Below, in pieces: positions 60,455-64,000 of a DNA stretch of 64,000 nt. The position numbers and the translations under genes are program-made. The stretch covers positions 1-64,000 of the forward strand of contig NZ_JAHBGB010000015.1 in assembly GCF_018390555.1 (NCBI RefSeq), in the 5' to 3' direction. This DNA is from Ancylobacter oerskovii (lineage in GTDB: Bacteria; Pseudomonadota; Alphaproteobacteria; Rhizobiales; Xanthobacteraceae). The notes below the pieces were generated by a model. That model saw only the letters and a list, made by a program, of their open reading frames with translations, made no database searches and had not been told where the DNA came from. Position 1 is the stretch's first letter, and each line of letters begins with the position of its first letter.

Positions 60455-61564
60455 TCAGCTGCCCAGCGTGAAGGCGTCGGCGGCGTCCCAGCCGATCGTC
60501 ACCTCGCGCGAGGCGCCGGGCGCGAGCGCGTGGGCGCGCGACAGCTCCACCAGCATCACCTTCTCGCCCACCCGCACCTGATACTGGATGCGCGAGCCGA
60601 GGGAATACTCATTGTACACCGCACCGGACAGCCGGTTGTCGGCCCGGTCGCCGGGCGCGAGGAAGCGCATATATTCCGGCCGGATCACCACGAAGGCCTC
60701 GTCCAGCGCCGCGCCGTCCTTGGGCGGGGCGAGCGTGAAGGTGCCGGGCACGTCGACCCCGTGCCATTCCGCACCGGCGCGCGTCATCTTCAGCGTGTTC
60801 ACCTCGCCGACGAATTCCGACACGAAGCGGTCCACCGGCGCGCCGTAGATCTCCTCCGGCGTGCCCACCTGCACCAGCTTGCCGGCGCGCATCACGCCGA
60901 TGCGGTCGCTCATCACCATCGCCTCCTCCAGCGAGTGGGTGATGTAGATGAAGGTCTTGCCGGTCTCGCGGTGCAGGTCCTTCAGCTCCTTCTCCAGCGC
61001 CTTCTTCAGCTTGTAGTCGAGAGCGGAGAGCGGTTCGTCGAAGAACAGCACGTCGGGATCATAGGCGAAGGCGCGGGCGAGCGCGACGCGCTGGCGCTCG
61101 CCGCCCGAGCACTTCATCACGTTCTTGTCGTGATAATTGTCCGGCAGGCGGACGACGCGCATCAGCTCCAGCGCCCGCTTCTTGCGGGTCGCGGCATCGA
61201 CGCCCTTCACCTTCAGCGCGAAGGCGATGTTCTCGCCGACGCTCTTGTGCGGGAACAAAGCGAGCGACTGGAAGACGAGGCAGGTGGGGCGCCTGTTCGG
61301 CGGCATGTCGTTGATCAGCTCGCCGCGCAGGGTGATGTTGCCCTCGCTCGGCTGGTCCATGCCGGCGAGCATGCGCAGCAGCGTCGTCTTGCCGGAGCCG
61401 GAGGGGCCGACGATGGTGAGGAACTCGCCCTCGCGCACGTCGAGGTCGATCCCCTCCACCGCCGCGAAGCCGCCGAACATCTTGCGCACGCCGACCAATT
61501 GCAGGATCGGCAAGGCCGTTGCGGCATGGGCGGGCGGGGCGTCCGCGGGGATGGTCTGGAACAT
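60455..61564 (-). CDS. Spermidine/putrescine-type ABC ATPase (PotA-like)
   Basis: A 369-residue ATPase: Walker A GPSGSGKTT near 53-61, signature CSGGERQR, Walker B LFFDEP, switch His in ITHSLEEA, and a C-terminal TOBE domain. It drives the PotBC-like permeases. A repeat element separates it from the binding-protein gene upstream (258-nt gap). Confidence 0.9.
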   Translation of the reverse strand: MFQTIPADAPPAHAATALPILQLVGVRKMFGGFAAVEGIDLDVREGEFLTIVGPSGSGKTTLLRMLAGMDQPSEGNITLRGELINDMPPNRRPTCLVFQSLALFPHKSVGENIAFALKVKGVDAATRKKRALELMRVVRLPDNYHDKNVMKCSGGERQRVALARAFAYDPDVLFFDEPLSALDYKLKKALEKELKDLHRETGKTFIYITHSLEEAMVMSDRIGVMRAGKLVQVGTPEEIYGAPVDRFVSEFVGEVNTLKMTRAGAEWHGVDVPGTFTLAPPKDGAALDEAFVVIRPEYMRFLAPGDRADNRLSGAVYNEYSLGSRIQYQVRVGEKVMLVELSRAHALAPGASREVTIGWDAADAFTLGS

Positions 61565-61675
61565 GTCGGTCTTTCGGTGTCAGGGCAGGCGGCGGGCGTG
61601 CCGCCGCGGGCAGGAGATTGTGGAAGTCGGTGGAGCGGGACCGGCAGGGGCGCGTCGGCGGATGCGACCTGCGTG

Positions 61676-61798
61676 CTTCGAGACGCGGGGCCATGCCCCG
61701 CTCCTCAGCATGAGGAACACTCTCCAGCGGAAGGAGAGCTTTCCCCATGCCCGCGGCCCCTCATCCTGAGGTGCCCGGCCATCGGCCGGGCCTCGAAG
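61676..61798. repeat. Intergenic palindromic repeat, CTTCGAG...CTCGAAG type
   Basis: CTTCGAG (61676-61682) and CTCGAAG (61792-61798) are outer arms; inside are CCTCAGCATGAGG-type and CCTCATCCTGAGG-type palindromes and a GCCCGGC...GCCGGGC hairpin. It lies between the binding-protein and ATPase genes and resembles the element at 16612-16718. Confidence 0.6.
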
Positions 61799-61822
61799 GA
61801 CGCAGGCCCGCCCCGTCGCGCC

Positions 61823-62986
61823 TCACCCCCTCAACCGCTTGGCGGCGTTCATGATGTCGAGTGCCTTGTCGTAGTCCGGCACGATGTCGTACTCGACCGA
61901 GCGGGCCATCTCCTCCTCGAGGCTGTCCCACTGGATGGCGTCGAGCTCCTCCTTGGTGAACAGCTTGAAGCAGTCGGGATTGCCCATCTGCGCCACCGGG
62001 TTGAAGGTGCCCTCGGCGAAGGCGACGGTGTGCGCCACGTCCGGCGCCTGCACATATTTCAGGAACTCCAGCGCCAGCGGCGACAGGTTCGGGTTGTTCA
62101 CCGTCGACGTCACCTCGATCCAGGAGATGCCGCCCTTGCCGCCGGCCAGCGGGCCCTTCAGCGGGGTGATGGCGCGCAGGTTCGGATGGCCGTCGGCGCG
62201 CGCCGGGGAGACCGAATAGGTGCCGCCGGTGAGATGCAGGTCGATCTCGCCGGAAATCAGCGCCTGGTTCATCGAGGCGATGTCGCCGATCAGCTTGGCG
62301 CCCTTGAAGACCCGCTTGGCGGTCTCCCCGAACTTCGCCATCTCCTCCGGCGTGTGGACCTTGAAGGGGTCGATGCCGGCGACGACGAAGAGGTTGAACA
62401 CGTTCCAGTCGTCGGATTCCAGGATGCCGTATTTGCCGGCCAGGGCGGGATCGTTGAACAGGTCCCAGCCGGTCTCCTCGGCGGTCTTGCGGCTGATCTT
62501 GTCGGTGTTGACCACGAAGCTGTAGGGCCCGAAGCGCTGCACCATGCCGAGCAGGTCGTTGCCGTCCTCGCTCATCGCCCATTTGTAGGGCCATTTGAAT
62601 TCGGGCAGCATCTTGGCGAAGAAGGGCTCGAACTCCGCCTTGGGCAACGGCTTGATCAGCTTCTCGGGCAGCATCACCTTGCGCGCCCAGGGATTGTTGA
62701 CGTTGATCAGGTCCCAGGTGCTGATCTCGCCGGCGCGCAGGCGGTTGATCATGGTCGGGTCGTTGGTGAGGCTTTCCGCCTTCACCGTAGCGCCGGTCTT
62801 GGAGCGGAACGGGTCGAGCACCTGCGCGGAGTTGTAGCCCTCCCAGCACAGGATGTTCAGCTCCTTCTCGCGTGCCGCCCATGCCGAGCCGGCGCCGAGG
62901 AACGGTCCCGCCGCCAGTGCGCCGGCACCGGCCGCCATGCCCTGCAGCAGCGATCTCCTGGAAATGCCTGCCGAATTCCCTGCCAT
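61823..62986 (-). CDS. ABC transporter substrate-binding protein (PotD-like), Tat-type signal
   Basis: A 387-residue periplasmic binding protein. N-terminal SRRSLLQGMAAGAGALAAG suggests a twin-arginine signal, unusual for a PotD relative. The mature part starts near ELNILCWEGYNS and has the PotD-type SWIEV and FAEGTFNP segments. Start 62986 has a GAGGGGA 7 nt upstream. It is the first gene of the leftward operon. The ligand, presumably a polyamine- or amino-alcohol-like cation, is not known. Confidence 0.85.
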   Translation of the reverse strand: MAGNSAGISRRSLLQGMAAGAGALAAGPFLGAGSAWAAREKELNILCWEGYNSAQVLDPFRSKTGATVKAESLTNDPTMINRLRAGEISTWDLINVNNPWARKVMLPEKLIKPLPKAEFEPFFAKMLPEFKWPYKWAMSEDGNDLLGMVQRFGPYSFVVNTDKISRKTAEETGWDLFNDPALAGKYGILESDDWNVFNLFVVAGIDPFKVHTPEEMAKFGETAKRVFKGAKLIGDIASMNQALISGEIDLHLTGGTYSVSPARADGHPNLRAITPLKGPLAGGKGGISWIEVTSTVNNPNLSPLALEFLKYVQAPDVAHTVAFAEGTFNPVAQMGNPDCFKLFTKEELDAIQWDSLEEEMARSVEYDIVPDYDKALDIMNAAKRLRG

Positions 62987-63244
62987 CTCGAAGTCCCCTC
63001 TTATGGTGGCGCGCACCTCGTCCGGCCGCGCATGCAACGCTCCATCGGAACCCGGCGATGTGGTTCTGATGTTGGAGTTTGTGCGATGCTAAACATTCCG
63101 TTTTGGGCTTTACAACACCAATTTTGCAGCGCACCCTGCTGAAAAGAAAGGCAGCCTAGAGTTTCGGCAGCATCGGCACCGAGAGCGGCAGCCTTCCTGC
63201 AACCAGCTGACAAACAACGAATTTTCCAAGGGAATCCTCGACAC
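62987..63244. promoter_or_regulatory. Divergent promoter region, Pot-type importer / SDR
   Basis: A 258-nt gap. Positions 63085-63125 are A/T-rich and may hold promoters for both directions. No clear dyad was recognised. The DeoR-type regulator of the operon is the likely binder. Confidence 0.4.
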
Positions 63245-64000
63245 ATGTTCACGCCGCTCGCAGGCAAGACGGTCATCGTCACCGGCGCCAGCAAGGGAAT
63301 CGGGCGCGGCATCGCGCTGCGCTTCGGACAGGCCGGCCTCAATGTGCTGGTGGTCAGCCGCACGCTCGCCGAGGCCGAGAAGGTCGCCGCCGAAATCGGG
63401 CCCCACGCGTCGGGCTTCGCCGCCGACGTCACCCGCGTCGAGGACTGCGACGCCATGGCGGCGACGGCGGTGGCCCGCTACGGCTCCATCGACGTGCTCT
63501 GCGCCAATGCCGGCATCTTCCCCGCCGCCAGGCTCGGCGAGATGACCGAGGCGGATTTCGACCATGTGATCGGCACCAACCTCAAGGGCACCTTCCTGTC
63601 GGTCTCGGCGGTGCTGCCGCAGATGAAGGCGCAGAAGCAGGGCCGCATCGTGCTGACCTCATCGATCACCGGACCGATCACCGGCTTTCCCGGCTGGTCG
63701 CACTATGGCGCCTCCAAGGCCGGCCAGCTCGGCTTCATGCGCACGGCGGCGATCGAGCTGGCGCCGTGGAACATCACCGTCAACGCGGTGATGCCCGGCA
63801 ACATCCACACCGAGGGCATGGACGGCATGGGCGAAGCCTATATCGCCTCCACCGCCGCCTGCGTGCCGATGAAGAAGCTCGGCAGCGTGTTCGACATCGC
63901 CAATGCGGCGCTGTTCTTCGCCTCCGAGGAAGCCGGCTACATCACCGGCCAGGGCCTTTCCATCGATGGCGGGCAGATCCTGCCGGAATCGCCGATGGCG
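63245..64000 (+). CDS. SDR-family oxidoreductase (truncated by window end)
   Basis: Classical short-chain dehydrogenase, 252 residues seen, with no stop before the window ends. TGASKGIG at 13-20, the NAG motif near 88-90, catalytic Ser in LTSSITG, and YGASK (Tyr154, Lys158) are present. The C-terminus (GQGLSIDGGQILPE) is close to a normal SDR end, so only a few residues are likely missing. It is divergent from the Pot-type binding-protein gene. Substrate unknown. Confidence 0.88.
   Translation, partial: MFTPLAGKTVIVTGASKGIGRGIALRFGQAGLNVLVVSRTLAEAEKVAAEIGPHASGFAADVTRVEDCDAMAATAVARYGSIDVLCANAGIFPAARLGEMTEADFDHVIGTNLKGTFLSVSAVLPQMKAQKQGRIVLTSSITGPITGFPGWSHYGASKAGQLGFMRTAAIELAPWNITVNAVMPGNIHTEGMDGMGEAYIASTAACVPMKKLGSVFDIANAALFFASEEAGYITGQGLSIDGGQILPESPMA

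Overview
The window is high-GC DNA (about two thirds G+C) with dense, short-spaced operons, many 4-nt ATGA/GTGA overlaps, MocR and FCD-GntR regulators, BMP-, SsuABC- and Pot-type ABC importers, and the GC-rich palindromic intergenic repeats common in Hyphomicrobiales (Rhizobiales). It reads as the chromosome or a large replicon of an alphaproteobacterium, plausibly Xanthobacteraceae-like. The genus cannot be fixed from the sequence. I saw no tRNA, rRNA, CRISPR array, transposase or phage gene.

Layout. 0.1-4.8 kb: end of a surface-polysaccharide locus (GT4 glycosyltransferase, methyltransferase, KpsE/Wzz-like export protein, unknown 368-aa partner). 4.8-14.5 kb: a pyridine-type catabolic locus. 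It has a NicX-like 2,5-dihydroxypyridine dioxygenase with the full metal triad, an HpaB-type flavin monooxygenase, two amidases, a SnoaL-like protein, an alpha/beta hydrolase, a carboxymuconolactone-decarboxylase-like protein, a crotonase, a beta-hydroxyacid dehydrogenase and a GntR regulator. 15.0-24.4 kb: a secreted small protein, a complete BMP-type ABC importer, pyridoxamine-pyruvate aminotransferase, an FCD-GntR regulator and pyridoxine 4-oxidase, together an upper vitamin B6 catabolic module. 24.5-29.5 kb: DUF983 protein, two MocR-type PLP-fold regulators, a DMT transporter and a TetR regulator. 29.5-37.5 kb: a sugar or sugar-acid type operon (TIM-barrel isomerase, DUF993, Gfo/Idh/MocA dehydrogenase, enolase-superfamily enzyme) with an SsuABC/NitT-type importer. 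38.0-43.1 kb: nucleotide-sugar genes (rfbC, rfbD, rfbA; UDP-glucuronate 4-epimerase, ugd). 43.5-50.3 kb: ECF sigma/anti-sigma pair, BI-1 protein, DUF2076 protein, MsbA-like ABC exporter, tandem universal stress protein, small unknown. 50.3-54.6 kb: PLD-VTT fusion, EEP-family phosphatase and low-affinity iron permease-like protein, then cbiZ. 54.6-64 kb: a Pot-type ABC importer with DeoR regulator, proline iminopeptidase-like hydrolase, APH-fold kinase and class III PLP enzyme, with a divergent SDR running off the window.

How the parts may work together. The most notable stretch is 4.8-24.4 kb. A non-canonical pyridine-ring cleavage set lies next to enzymes that oxidise pyridoxine and pyridoxamine to pyridoxal, and next to an importer whose substrate is not evident but may be a pyridine vitamer. 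A near-identical 16-bp dyad (ATTGTACGRCRAYAAT) occurs at 6532-6547 and 24456-24471, at the two ends of this stretch, and could mark shared regulation. The kinase plus class III PLP enzyme pair at 54.6-57 kb resembles a phosphorylate-then-eliminate route for an amino alcohol or hydroxylysine-like substrate imported by the adjacent Pot-type transporter.
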